Shown: in pieces, positions 45,289-53,405 of the stretch | Numbering within the stretch: position 1 is the stretch's first letter | How the letters are laid out: each line of letters begins with the position of its first letter | Source of the DNA: Streptomyces albidoflavus | Lineage (GTDB): Bacteria > Actinomycetota > Actinomycetes > Streptomycetales > Streptomycetaceae | Length of the DNA: 64,000 nucleotides | Assembly: GCF_000719955.1 (NCBI RefSeq) | Contig: NZ_JOII01000026.1 | Span: 1-64,000 of the forward strand | Reading direction: 5' to 3' | Program-made: the position numbers and the translations under genes | The notes under the pieces: generated by a model | Told to the model about the DNA's origin: nothing | Database searches by the model: none | Seen by the model: only the letters and a program-made list of their open reading frames with translations

Positions 45289-46323
45289 GTGCCCACCCTC
45301 GCCGCCGGCCCCACGCTCCAGTCCCCGCTGCTGGCGCTCGGCCTCGCCCTGCTCGCCGCCGCCGCGGTGGCCGCCGCCCTCGCCGCCCTGCGCCTGCTGC
45401 GCGGCGAGGCGAAACTCCCCGACGACCTCGCCGTCGCCCTGGAGTCCGGCGCCGCCCGCGTCTCCACCGCCGAGTCCGCCGTCGACCGGCTCGGCATCCG
45501 CTTCGCCCCGCTCGTCCTCCGGCTGATGGGCCCGCGCCGCGTCGACGCCAAACGCCGCCGCATCGACATGGCCGGCAACCCCGGTGGCCTCACCCTCGAC
45601 CGGTACGCCGCCCGCCGCTTCGTCTACGGCGTCTTCGGCCTCGTCCTCGGCCTGGTCTTCCTCACCAACGACTCCACCCTCTTCGCCCTGCTGACCTTCG
45701 CCTTCGGCCTCACCGCCGCCGACGCCCTGATCTGGCAGGCGGTCCGCGACCGGCGCGAGGTCATCGACCGCACCCTCCCCGATGCTGTCGCTGATGCCGC
45801 CGCTGCTGTTCTGCTTCGCGATGATCGCCGGTGCCTTCGCTCCCGGGGTCGCCACCGTCTTCTTCCGGTTCCTGGGCCCACTGACGGTCCTGCTGTCCGG
45901 AGCCGTCTTCAACGGCCTGCTCGCTCTCAATTCCGACCACGTGCTGTACGTCCTGCCTCCCCTCGGAGTTCTGATGGCGCCCATGGTGCTGCGCCGCATT
46001 CCCCGAGTGCACCCGGACAGCGCGAAGAGAGGGGAGCGGGGCACGTGAGCGGCGAGCGCGGAGTGCGGAGAGAGGAAGGGCGTGGAGCCACCGATTCCGC
46101 ATTGTTATCGAACGGGGCTCGTGGGGTTGTTGGGTTCTCGCGTAGGTTCAGACCAACGAATTCGCGTCAGCAAAGGCTGTGGCTCCGTGTCCTGTACCGG
46201 AGTCTGGCCGCGGCGCGGATCACGGGGCCCGGGGTGTCGTGCGGTGGAGGGGGCCGCGCGACATGCCCGCCCGGCCTCCGCTCCGGTCCGGATACGTCAA
46301 GTCGAGGACCGCAGCCGACGTAA
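45289..46323 (+). pseudogene. tadC: tadC, 3' half replaced at a rearrangement junction
   Basis: The first 164 codons are a normal TadC start: a leading membrane helix, the LESGAARVSTAESAVDRLGIRFAPLV linker, two helices (about 105-145) and the cytosolic DRREVIDRTLPD. There TadC should continue into its T2SSF domain, but at about 45781-45784 the sequence changes to something unrelated. The frame stays open for another 180 codons of non-TadC, low-complexity peptide to 46323, with an in-frame TTA codon at 46105-46107. The conserved half of the platform is therefore missing, and the Tad machine is probably not functional unless another TadC exists elsewhere. Confidence 0.72.
45782..46048 (+). pseudogene. 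C-terminal fragment of an unidentified membrane protein
   Basis: In the +1 frame relative to tadC, starting exactly at the junction, an 88-codon frame encodes two membrane helices (MPPLLFCFAMIAGAFAPG and TVLLSGAVFNGLLAL). A cytosolic RRIPRVHPDSAKRGERG tail follows, with good host-like coding character. It has no ribosome site and looks like the tail of a longer polytopic protein whose front was lost when it was joined to tadC. I cannot name the parent family. Confidence 0.5.
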
Positions 46324-46518
46324 CCCGTGCGGGTGGAGCGCGTCCCACCCCGCACTCGTGCCCCACGTGCCCCACGGGCCGGGAAATCCGCCGGTGGGAG
46401 GGGTCATGCCGCTCCGGGCGGGGCTCCCCGGTGTGTCGCTGGGCAACTCCGGAGCGTAATTTTTCTGCCGGAATGCACGCAGCATCACTTACGAAGGGTT
46501 ATGGTGGAAACCCCCCCT
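46049..46518. other. Low-GC gene-free stretch after the broken tadC, about 470 bases
   Basis: Base composition drops compared with the flanks (for example around 46095-46190 and 46455-46510). Open frames here lack host codon bias. No transposase, integrase or tRNA is visible. It is bounded on the right by a strong terminator (46519-46560), implying that some transcript still ends here. Confidence 0.55.
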
Positions 46519-46560
46519 CGGGCCGGTCCGTAACCCCCCCCACGGACCGGCCCGCTTTCT
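46519..46560 (+). terminator. Strong rho-independent terminator with T-rich tail
   Basis: CGGGCCGGTCCGT (46519-46531) and its complement (46542-46554) form a 13-bp stem with a ten-base AACCCCCCCC-type loop, followed by CTTTCTT. No intact gene ends immediately upstream of it, so it may terminate a small RNA or the remnant operon. Confidence 0.8.
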
Positions 46561-46589
46561 TGGGTACGGCGTGCACCGCCCGTACCGCG

Positions 46590-46632
46590 AAGGGCGCCCC
46601 TCCCCGAAGGACTCGGTGGAGGGGCGCCCTTT
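46590..46632 (-). terminator. Terminator of the aldo/keto reductase gene
   Basis: AAGGGCGCCCCTCC (46590-46603) pairs perfectly with 46618-46631; the flanking A/T bases give a short U run on the minus strand. Confidence 0.8.
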
Positions 46633-46641
46633 CCGCTGTGC

Positions 46642-47679
46642 TCAGCTCCGGTCGGCCCAGATGTTGGTGCCCGGTGTCGAGACGGCGAAGGAGTCGATCT
46701 CCCGCAGCTCCTCGTCGGTGAGCGGCGGGCCCGAGAGCGCGGCCACGTTCTGCTCCACCTGGCGCGGGCTGGAGGCGCCGATCAGCGCCGACGTCATCCG
46801 CGGGTCCCGCAGCACCCAGCTCAGCGCCAGCTGCGCCAGCGACTGGCCGCGTTGGGCGGCGATGTCGTTGAGGCCGTTGAGCCGGCGGGTGACCTCGTCC
46901 GAGAGGAGGTTCGGGTCGAGCGACTTGCCCTGGGTGGCGCGCGAGCCCTCCGGGATGCCCTTCAGGTACTTGTCCGTCAGCAGCCCCTGCGCCAGCGGCA
47001 CGAAGGAGATGCAGCCCATGCCGGCCGCCTCCAGCGTGTCCAGCAGGCCGTCGTCCTCGGTCCAGCGGTTGATCATGGAGTACGAGGGCTGGTGGATCAG
47101 CGGGCGCACCCCCATCTCGCGCAGGATGCGGGCGGCCTCGGCGGTCTGCTCGCTGTTGTAGGAGGAGACGCCGACGTAGAGCGCCTTGCCCTGCTGCACC
47201 GCGCTGGCCAGCGCGCCCATCGTCTCCTCCAGGGGAGTCTCCGGGTCGAAGCGGTGCGAGTAGAAGATGTCGACGTAGTCGGTGCCCATCCGCTTCAGCG
47301 AGGCGTCGAGCGAGGAGAGCAGGTACTTGCGCGAACCCCACTCGCCGTACGGGCCCGGGCGCATCAGGTAGCCGGCCTTGGTGGAGAGGACCAGCTCGTC
47401 GCGGTACGGGGCGAAGTCCTGCGCCAGGAGCTTGCCGAAGTTCAGCTCCGCCGAGCCGGGCGGCGGGCCGTAGTTGTTGGCCAGGTCGAAGTGGGTGATG
47501 CCCAGGTCGAAGGCGCGGCGCAGGATCGCGCGCTGGGAGTCGAGGGAGCGGTCGTCGCCGAAGTTGTGCCACAGCCCCAGGGAGATCGCCGGGAGCTTGA
47601 GGCCGCTGTGGCCCGTGCGCCGGTACTCCATGGAGTCGTAGCGGTCGGCCGCGGCGGTGTACGCAGACGTGTCGGTCAT
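46642..47679 (-). CDS. Aldo/keto reductase, YghZ-like
   Basis: A 345-residue NADPH-dependent TIM-barrel oxidoreductase. The tetrad is visible: Asp in THFDLANNYG, Tyr in the same loop, Lys in LVLSTKAGYL, and His in IFYSHRFDPETPLEET. The long loop with MRPGPYGEWGSRKYLL is typical of the L-glyceraldehyde 3-phosphate reductase (YghZ/Gpr) group, as is IGASSPRQVEQNVAAL for cofactor binding. It probably detoxifies short aldehydes such as methylglyoxal. ATG 47679 is the start. A 7-bp dyad (47724-47743) lies just upstream and may be its operator. Confidence 0.9.
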   Translation of the reverse strand: MTDTSAYTAAADRYDSMEYRRTGHSGLKLPAISLGLWHNFGDDRSLDSQRAILRRAFDLGITHFDLANNYGPPPGSAELNFGKLLAQDFAPYRDELVLSTKAGYLMRPGPYGEWGSRKYLLSSLDASLKRMGTDYVDIFYSHRFDPETPLEETMGALASAVQQGKALYVGVSSYNSEQTAEAARILREMGVRPLIHQPSYSMINRWTEDDGLLDTLEAAGMGCISFVPLAQGLLTDKYLKGIPEGSRATQGKSLDPNLLSDEVTRRLNGLNDIAAQRGQSLAQLALSWVLRDPRMTSALIGASSPRQVEQNVAALSGPPLTDEELREIDSFAVSTPGTNIWADRS

Positions 47680-48045
47680 GGTCACGAAAGTACGCCAGGG
47701 GCGCCGGTTCTTCCGAAGGAGTTCCTTCCGCTTGTCCGGAAGGGCCAGTTGGGGCCCGTCGGCCGGGCCCGCGGCCCCACCGCACCCCCGGGGCGCGGTG
47801 CTATCGTCTCCACGGCGAACCCGGCGCATCCCGACGCGGCCACGCACCGCGCGGAGCGAGAAGCAGGCCCGCGCCACCTCTCCGGAACGTCCCCCCCATC
47901 GTCAGTGGGCGGAGCCGTGTCCGCCGGGACGAGCAGCCCGCTTCCGCGGGCAGGAGCGGCGACCAACCCGACGACGGACCCGGACGGCACAGCGATAGTG
48001 TGGCGGCTTCGGTGACCGGTCGATCCCAGGAGGGGCTGAACAGAC
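47680..48045. promoter_or_regulatory. Divergent promoter region with TTCCG dyads
   Basis: CCTTCCG-N6-CGGAAGG (47724-47743) is a perfect inverted repeat 45 bases upstream of the aldo/keto reductase, with another CTTCCG copy at 47710-47715. It suggests a dimeric repressor site. The remaining part up to the uppS-type gene shows no other clear signal. Confidence 0.5.
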
Positions 48046-48807
48046 GTGAATCTGCGCGACCTGGTGTACAAACTCTACGCACGCCGGGTGGAAGGCCGCC
48101 TCGATCACGACCAGGTCCCCGGACACATCGGGGTCATCCTCGACGGCAACCGGCGCTGGGCCAAGGCGTCCGGCGGCACCACGGCGCAGGGCCACCGGGC
48201 GGGCGCCGACAAGATCACCGAGTTCCTGGGCTGGTGCGCCGAGACCAAGGTGCGCGTCGTCACCCTGTGGATGCTCTCCACCGACAACTTCGACCGGCCC
48301 GAGTCCGAGCTGACCCCGCTCCTCGGCATCATCGAGGACTCGGTACGCGGCCTCGCCGCCGACGGCCGCTGGCGCGTCCACCACGTCGGCACCCTGGACA
48401 TGCTCCCCGACCGGACCCGCACCGTCCTCAAGGAGGCGGAGGAGGCCACCGCCGCCAACCAGGGGATACTGGTCAACGTCGCCGTCGGCTACGGCGGCCG
48501 CCAGGAGATCGCCGACGCGGTCCGCTCGCTCCTCCTCGACCACGCCGAGCGCGGCACCTCCTTCGAGGAGCTGGCCGAGACCGTCTCCATCGACTCCATC
48601 TCGGAGCACCTCTACACCCGCGGGCAGCCCGACCCGGACCTCGTCATCCGCACCAGCGGCGAGCAGCGCCTCTCCGGCTTCATGCTCTGGCAGAGCGCCC
48701 ATTCGGAGTACTACTTCTGCGAGGTCTTCTGGCCCGCCTTCCGCAAGGTCGACTTCCTGCGGGCGCTGCGCGACTACGCGTACCGCAACCGCCGCTTCGG
48801 CGGCTGA
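48046..48807 (+). CDS. uppS: Isoprenyl (cis-prenyl) transferase
   Basis: A 253-residue undecaprenyl-diphosphate-synthase-type enzyme that adds isoprene units from IPP to an allylic diphosphate to build the lipid carrier for cell-wall synthesis. The catalytic Asp is in GVILDGNRRWA near residue 33. TLWMLSTDNFDRP, the PDLVIRTSGEQRLSGFMLWQ arginine region and SEYYFCEVFWP are all conserved. GTG 48046 follows AGGAGGGG. Streptomycetes carry several paralogues, so chain length (C30-C55) cannot be fixed from sequence. Monocistronic. Confidence 0.93.
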   Translation: MNLRDLVYKLYARRVEGRLDHDQVPGHIGVILDGNRRWAKASGGTTAQGHRAGADKITEFLGWCAETKVRVVTLWMLSTDNFDRPESELTPLLGIIEDSVRGLAADGRWRVHHVGTLDMLPDRTRTVLKEAEEATAANQGILVNVAVGYGGRQEIADAVRSLLLDHAERGTSFEELAETVSIDSISEHLYTRGQPDPDLVIRTSGEQRLSGFMLWQSAHSEYYFCEVFWPAFRKVDFLRALRDYAYRNRRFGG

Positions 48808-49167
48808 CGCCCCCCTCCGCGCCACTCGGACTCCCGGTCCCGGATCTCCCTCCGGCACCGGGAGTTCATCCTTGTGCGTGACACCACCACGCATGGCGCG
48901 GCGGCAAGGAGGGAATATCACTGCCAGGCCGGCGCCCGGGCAGTGCAGGGGCGGGCGTCGGAGCTCAGCGGGCGGCCCGGCCGCCCGCCCGGGAGGCCCT
49001 TTGCACCACCTCGACCGAGCCCTCGGCACGGACGGAGCGGAGGGCCGGAGCCCGGCCCGCGCAGGGGCCGAGCCCGGCCCGTCCTCCTCCCCGGGACACC
49101 TCCGTCCCCGGGGAGGCCCCCGCGACCCCGTCGCACCCCGACCTCATCCGAGGGGGTACGTCCTTCC
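48808..49167 (+). promoter_or_regulatory. Long phoH leader, 360 bases, with hairpin
   Basis: No convincing gene. CACTGCC (48919-48925) pairs with GGCAGTG (48939-48945) around a GC-rich loop, right after an AGGAGGG purine tract (48907-48913) and the AT-rich GAATATCA. An in-frame ATG (48893) would give a short leader frame, but its composition is not protein-like. It could be a structured 5' leader. Confidence 0.4.
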
Positions 49168-50490
49168 GTGGTGACCAGCTCAAAGCGCCGCATGCCCGAC
49201 AGGCGCACCTACGTTCTCGACACCAGCGTGCTGCTGGCCGATCCGAACGCCATGATCCGTTTCGACGAGCACGAAGTGGTGCTCCCGATCGTCGTGGTCA
49301 CGGAACTGGAGGCCAAGAGGCACCACCCGGAACTCGGGTACTTCGCCCGCCAGGCCCTGCGCCTGCTGGACGACTTCCGGGTCCGTTACGGCCGGCTCGA
49401 CGCCCCCATCCCGCTCGGGGACCTCGGCGGCAGCCTCCGTGTCGAGCTGAACCACTCCGACCCGGGAGTCCTGCCCGCCGGATACCGCCTGGGGGACAAC
49501 GACTCACGCATCCTCGCCGTCGCCCGGAACCTCCAGGCCGAGGGATTCGACGTCACCGTCGTCTCCAAGGACCTGCCACTGCGCATCAAGGCGTCGTCGG
49601 TCGGTCTGCTCGCCGAGGAGTACCGGGCGGAGCTGGCCATCACCGACTCCGGCTGGACCGGGATGGCCGAGCTGACCCTCTCCGGCGAACAGGTCGACCT
49701 CCTCTTCGAGCAGGACACCCTGCTCGTCCCGGAGGCCGCCGAGCTGCCGGTGCACACCGGGCTCACCATCCAGTCCGAGCGCGGCAAGGCGCTCGGGCGG
49801 GTCACCGAGACCGGCGAGGTACGCCTGGTCCGGGGCGACCGGGAGGCGTTCGGCATCCACGGCCGCAGCGCCGAGCAGCGGATCGCGCTGGACCTGCTCC
49901 TCGATCCGGAGATCGGCATCATCTCGATGGGCGGCCGGGCCGGCACCGGCAAATCGGCGCTGGCGCTCTGCGCCGGACTGGAGGCGGTGCTGGAGCGCGG
50001 CCAGCACAAGAAGGTGATGGTCTTCCGGCCGCTGTACGCCGTCGGCGGGCAGGAGCTCGGCTTCCTGCCGGGCAGCGAGGCCGAGAAGATGGGCCCCTGG
50101 GCGCAGGCGGTCTTCGACACCCTCTCGGCCGTCACCACCCGCGAGGTCATCGAGGAGGTCGTGGCCCGCGGCATGCTGGAGGTGCTGCCGCTCACCCACA
50201 TCCGCGGCCGCTCCCTGCACGACGCCTTCGTCATCGTCGACGAGGCCCAGTCCCTGGAGCGGAACGTCCTGCTGACCGTCCTGTCCCGGATCGGGGCCGA
50301 CTCCCGGGTCGTCCTCACCCACGACGTCGCCCAGCGCGACAACCTGCGGGTCGGGCGGTACGACGGCGTGGTGGCCGTGGTGGAGAAGCTGAAGGGGCAC
50401 CCGCTCTTCGCCCATGTGACGCTGACCCGCTCCGAGCGCTCCCGGATCGCCGCCCTGGTGACCGAGCTGCTGGAGGACGGCCAGCTGTGA
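49168..50490 (+). CDS. PhoH2: PIN-domain RNase fused to PhoH ATPase
   Basis: A 440-residue PIN-PhoH fusion. The N-terminal PIN domain (about 10-145) has the acidic residues [22 protein letters not shown] and [12 protein letters not shown]. The PhoH ATPase (about 235-435) has Walker [13 protein letters not shown] (Lys262) and Walker [14 protein letters not shown], then [10 protein letters not shown]. PhoH2 proteins are ATP-dependent RNA helicases with ribonuclease activity. In mycobacteria phoH2 sits behind a small antitoxin (phoAT); none is seen here. The start is the first of two adjacent GTG codons; AGGGGG lies 11 bases before it. Confidence 0.92.
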   Translation: MVTSSKRRMPDRRTYVLDTSVLLADPNAMIRFDEHEVVLPIVVVTELEAKRHHPELGYFARQALRLLDDFRVRYGRLDAPIPLGDLGGSLRVELNHSDPGVLPAGYRLGDNDSRILAVARNLQAEGFDVTVVSKDLPLRIKASSVGLLAEEYRAELAITDSGWTGMAELTLSGEQVDLLFEQDTLLVPEAAELPVHTGLTIQSERGKALGRVTETGEVRLVRGDREAFGIHGRSAEQRIALDLLLDPEIGIISMGGRAGTGKSALALCAGLEAVLERGQHKKVMVFRPLYAVGGQELGFLPGSEAEKMGPWAQAVFDTLSAVTTREVIEEVVARGMLEVLPLTHIRGRSLHDAFVIVDEAQSLERNVLLTVLSRIGADSRVVLTHDVAQRDNLRVGRYDGVVAVVEKLKGHPLFAHVTLTRSERSRIAALVTELLEDGQL

Positions 50491-50602
50491 CGGCGGGGCC
50501 GACCGGGTGACCTAAGCCGCCTGAACCGGGGCGAGTTGGGCGTTCGGGTGGCGCAGTCGTAGGCCATTTGATCGGTACGTCCGAAAAGTATGACCGGTGG
50601 TA

Positions 50603-50650
50603 CAAAGCGCCGTCGGGGAAGGCCAAGCAGCCTAGCCCGACGGCGCTTTG
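50603..50650 (+). terminator. Perfect 15-bp terminator downstream of phoH
   Basis: CAAAGCGCCGTCGGG (50603-50617) and its exact complement (50636-50650) enclose an 18-base loop, and the flanking AAAG/CTTTG gives a short T run. It ends transcription from phoH before the transglycosylase leader. Confidence 0.85.
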
Positions 50651-50981
50651 CTGCGCGCACGTTTCCAGAAACCCCGTGGGGCAAACAACGTGTGAGCTTA
50701 AACACGCGGGAGAGAATTGCCTTGCGGCGGGGGCGTCCGGCAGAGTCTTGCTCCTGTCAGGCCCCGCATACGGCAACGCGGTACCCCTAGCAGTACCAAG
50801 TAGGTCGAGAACTCCATAGAGACGCCGTATGCCACCCGAGCAGAACGGGGCGCTCCTCGCTTGCGCGAGGCAGCCCTGTCGGGTCCGTGCTTCCCGTGAC
50901 CACGTTCGAGCGGAAGCCAGCGCCAAGGGCACGATTGCGTCCGCGAGGTCACCCATGCGGACGACGCTGGAAGGAAACCGT
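50651..50981 (+). promoter_or_regulatory. Structured, AT-richer leader of the transglycosylase gene
   Basis: 331 bases without a gene. Several complementary segments are visible: CACGTT/AACGTG (50658-50692), a GGGC-CCTCGC/GCGAGG-GCCC stem (50848-50876), and GTGCTTCC/GGAAGC downstream. Cell-wall hydrolase genes in streptomycetes often have long riboswitch leaders, but I could not match the conserved c-di-AMP (ydaO) core, so no class is assigned. Confidence 0.45.
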
Positions 50982-51692
50982 GTGAGCCGGATCTCGGTCC
51001 GGGGATTCGCTGTGGCATCGGCCACGGCGGTCACCACTGTCGGTGCTGTCGTGGGCGTTGCCTCCGGCGGTGCCCAGCAGCCCGCGAACGACTTCGAGGC
51101 AGCCGCAGGCGAGGCGACTCTCCTCGCGGACATCCCGGCGGGCCAGCAGGCCCAGGTGCAGACCGCGTCGCTGGCCCAGCAGGCCGACGCGCAGTCGATC
51201 GCCGCGGATGCCGTGACCAAGAAGGCCGTGGAGGAAGCGGCCCGCAAGGCGGCCGCCGAGGCGGCCACGGAGAAGAAGGCCGCCGCCGAGAAGGCCGCGG
51301 AGCAGGCCGAGCGTGAGGCCAAGGAGCGCAAGGAGGCCGAGGAGAAGGCCAGCCGCTCCGAGACCCGCGACGCCACCAGCTTCGCCACCCAGTCCTCGTA
51401 CACGGTCGCCCAGGTGCAGGCCATGGCGCGGCAGATGGTCCCGGCGGACCAGTTCCAGTGCTTCAGCAACATCGTGAACCACGAGTCCACGTGGAACTAC
51501 CGGGCCAGCAACCCGTCCTCCGGCGCCTACGGTCTCGTCCAGGCACTGCCCGGCTCCAAGATGGCCTCGGCCGGAGCCGACTGGCAGACCAACCCGGCCA
51601 CCCAGATCAAGTGGGGCCTGAACTACATGGACCAGCGCTACGGTTCGCCGTGCGGCGCCTGGAGCTTCTGGCAGGCCAACAACTGGTACTAG
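50982..51692 (+). CDS. Secreted transglycosylase (SLT-like) with coiled-coil linker
   Basis: A 236-residue exported cell-wall lytic enzyme. The signal peptide (about 1-35, VRGFAVASATAVTTVGAVVGVASG) is followed by a long alanine/lysine/glutamate coiled coil (about 70-130). The C-terminal SLT-like domain (about 150-236) has QCFSNIVNHESTWNYRASNP with the catalytic Glu, GAYGLVQALPGSKMASAG, and the closing WGLNYMDQRYGSPCGAWSFW. It cleaves peptidoglycan glycan strands during growth or germination. GTG 50982 follows GGAAGGA. It is preceded by a long leader and followed by a 13-bp terminator. Confidence 0.9.
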   Translation: MSRISVRGFAVASATAVTTVGAVVGVASGGAQQPANDFEAAAGEATLLADIPAGQQAQVQTASLAQQADAQSIAADAVTKKAVEEAARKAAAEAATEKKAAAEKAAEQAEREAKERKEAEEKASRSETRDATSFATQSSYTVAQVQAMARQMVPADQFQCFSNIVNHESTWNYRASNPSSGAYGLVQALPGSKMASAGADWQTNPATQIKWGLNYMDQRYGSPCGAWSFWQANNWY

Positions 51693-51740
51693 GCCCGGCT
51701 GCGGACGCCTCACGAGGCCCCGCTCCCGTCAACCTTGCCC

Positions 51741-51770
51741 GGCCCCTCACCGTCCCTACGGTGAGGGGCC
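51741..51770 (+). terminator. Terminator after the transglycosylase gene
   Basis: GGCCCCTCACCGT and its exact complement flank a four-base CCCT loop, a 13-bp perfect stem. Confidence 0.85.
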
Positions 51771-51863
51771 GCTGCCATGTACGGTCGACTCCGCGTTGTC
51801 GGGGCGGCTGGGGGTATCCGCTCCCGACGCGGAACGGGGACGAGGAACGGGGACGGGAAGAAC

Positions 51864-53384
51864 ATGTCACGACTGCCAGGGTGGCTGGAGCGCGCGGGCG
51901 CCGAGCTGACACGGATCGGTGAGGCGCTCGACGAACGCCGGGCGCGCGCCGAGGCGTCCGAGGACGCGGCCGCCCACAGCGCCCACCGGGTGCCGGAACG
52001 TCCCTCCCACCCGCCCAGGCCGGCGGTGCCCCCGGTGCCGGGCGCCGTCCCGCTCGTCAAGGCCCCGCCGGAGGCGGAGAGCGAGGCCGTCCACGTGCCG
52101 GCGCCGCCCGCCTACGCGCCCGCCGTCTCCGCGCGCCCCGACCCGGTGGCCGCCGTGCCGTGGGGCATGCGGGTCGCCGCCGAGGCGGGCTGGCGGCTGC
52201 TGGTGCTCGCCGGGACCCTCTGGGTCCTGATGAAGGTCATCGTCTCGGTCCAGCTGGTCGTCTTCGCCTTCATCGCGGCGCTGCTGGTGACCGCCCTGCT
52301 CCAGCCGACCGTCACGGCGCTGCGGCGGATGGGGATGCCCAGAGGGGCGGCGACCGCCGTCACCGCCGTGCTCGGCTTCGTCATCATGGGGCTGGTCGGC
52401 TGGTTCGTGGTCTGGCAGGTGATGGAGAACATCGACACCCTCGCCAGCCAGGTCCAGGACGGCATCGACGAGTTGCGCGGCTGGCTGCTGAACAGCCCGT
52501 TCCACGTGACCGAGGATCAGATCAACGACATCGCCAAGACCTTGCGCGACGCCGTCGGCACCAACACCGAGGAGCTGACCTCGGCCGGCCTCGAAGGCGT
52601 CACCGTCCTGGTCGAGGTCCTCACCGGCATGGTGCTGGCGATGTTCTCCACCCTCTTCCTCCTCTACGACGGCAAGCGCATCTGGCGCTGGACCCTCAAC
52701 CTGGTCCCCGCGCAGGCGCGGCCGGGCATCGCCGGGGCCGGGCCGCGCGCCTGGCGGACCCTCACCGCGTACGTGCGCGGCACGGTGATGGTGGCGCTCA
52801 TCGACGCGATCTTCATCGGCCTCGGCCTCTGGTTCCTCGACGTGCCGATGGCGGTGCCGCTGGCCGTCTTCATCTTCCTCTTCGCCTTCATCCCGCTGGT
52901 CGGCGCCGTCGTCTCCGGCGCGCTGGCGGTGGTGGTCGCGCTGGTGACGCAGGGCGTCTTCACCGCGCTGATGGTGCTGATCGTGGTGCTCGCCGTGCAG
53001 CAGATCGAGGGCCACATCCTCCAGCCGTTCATCCTCGGCCGCGCGGTGCGGGTCCACCCGCTCGCGGTGGTGCTCTCGGTCGCGGCGGGCGGGCTGGTCG
53101 GCGGGATCGGCGGCGCCGTGGTCGCCGTGCCGCTGGTCGCCGTCATCAACACCGTCGTCGGCTATCTGCGCGCCTACAGCCGCGAGACGGCCCTGCGGAC
53201 CGCGCCGGGCCCGCACGGCGCCTCCGCGCTCGCCGTCGCCCCGGTCGGCGGCGACGGCCCGGACCGCGCCCCCGCGCCGGAAGCCCCCGCCCCCGCCCCC
53301 TCCGGCGACGAGGCGAAGGCGGACCAGGGTGCCGGGCAGCCCGCGGCCGGGCCGGGGGAGGACCCGCCGCCGGCCGAGAAGTGA
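51864..53384 (+). CDS. AI-2E family (TqsA/PerM) membrane transporter
   Basis: A 506-residue permease. A long proline-rich cytosolic N-terminus of about 110 residues leads into eight membrane helices in the AI-2E family arrangement. The FIAALLVTALLQPTV pair, an extracytoplasmic segment (NIDTLASQVQDGIDELR), and the conserved C-terminal block IPLVGAVVSGALAV, QQIEGHILQPFILGRAVRVHPL are visible. A Pro/Ala tail closes the protein. Family members export small molecules or act as sodium/lithium-proton antiporters; a quorum-sensing role is unlikely here. ATG 51864 was chosen over 51777, which adds an unlikely leader. Confidence 0.87.
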   Translation: MSRLPGWLERAGAELTRIGEALDERRARAEASEDAAAHSAHRVPERPSHPPRPAVPPVPGAVPLVKAPPEAESEAVHVPAPPAYAPAVSARPDPVAAVPWGMRVAAEAGWRLLVLAGTLWVLMKVIVSVQLVVFAFIAALLVTALLQPTVTALRRMGMPRGAATAVTAVLGFVIMGLVGWFVVWQVMENIDTLASQVQDGIDELRGWLLNSPFHVTEDQINDIAKTLRDAVGTNTEELTSAGLEGVTVLVEVLTGMVLAMFSTLFLLYDGKRIWRWTLNLVPAQARPGIAGAGPRAWRTLTAYVRGTVMVALIDAIFIGLGLWFLDVPMAVPLAVFIFLFAFIPLVGAVVSGALAVVVALVTQGVFTALMVLIVVLAVQQIEGHILQPFILGRAVRVHPLAVVLSVAAGGLVGGIGGAVVAVPLVAVINTVVGYLRAYSRETALRTAPGPHGASALAVAPVGGDGPDRAPAPEAPAPAPSGDEAKADQGAGQPAAGPGEDPPPAEK

Positions 53385-53405
53385 GGCGGTGCGCCCCGCG
53401 GGGGC

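Noticed and set aside
45761..46102. Frameshift in tadC as the explanation for its broken end
   Set aside because: Neither of the other two frames after 45781 shows TadC sequence, so a single indel cannot restore the gene; a junction fits better.
46082..46459. 125-codon frame after the broken tadC
   Set aside because: Composition is not protein-like (Cys, Gly, Pro, Arg runs), it lacks a ribosome site, and it lies in the low-GC junk region.
48872..49174. 100-codon frame upstream of phoH as a possible phoAT antitoxin
   Set aside because: Sequence is low complexity with no antitoxin features, and third-position GC bias is absent.
50651..50981. c-di-AMP (ydaO) riboswitch before the transglycosylase
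   Set aside because: I could not find the conserved GGGGAACC, GGGGTGAATC or GAACCCGACAGCT elements, so only an unassigned structured leader is reported.
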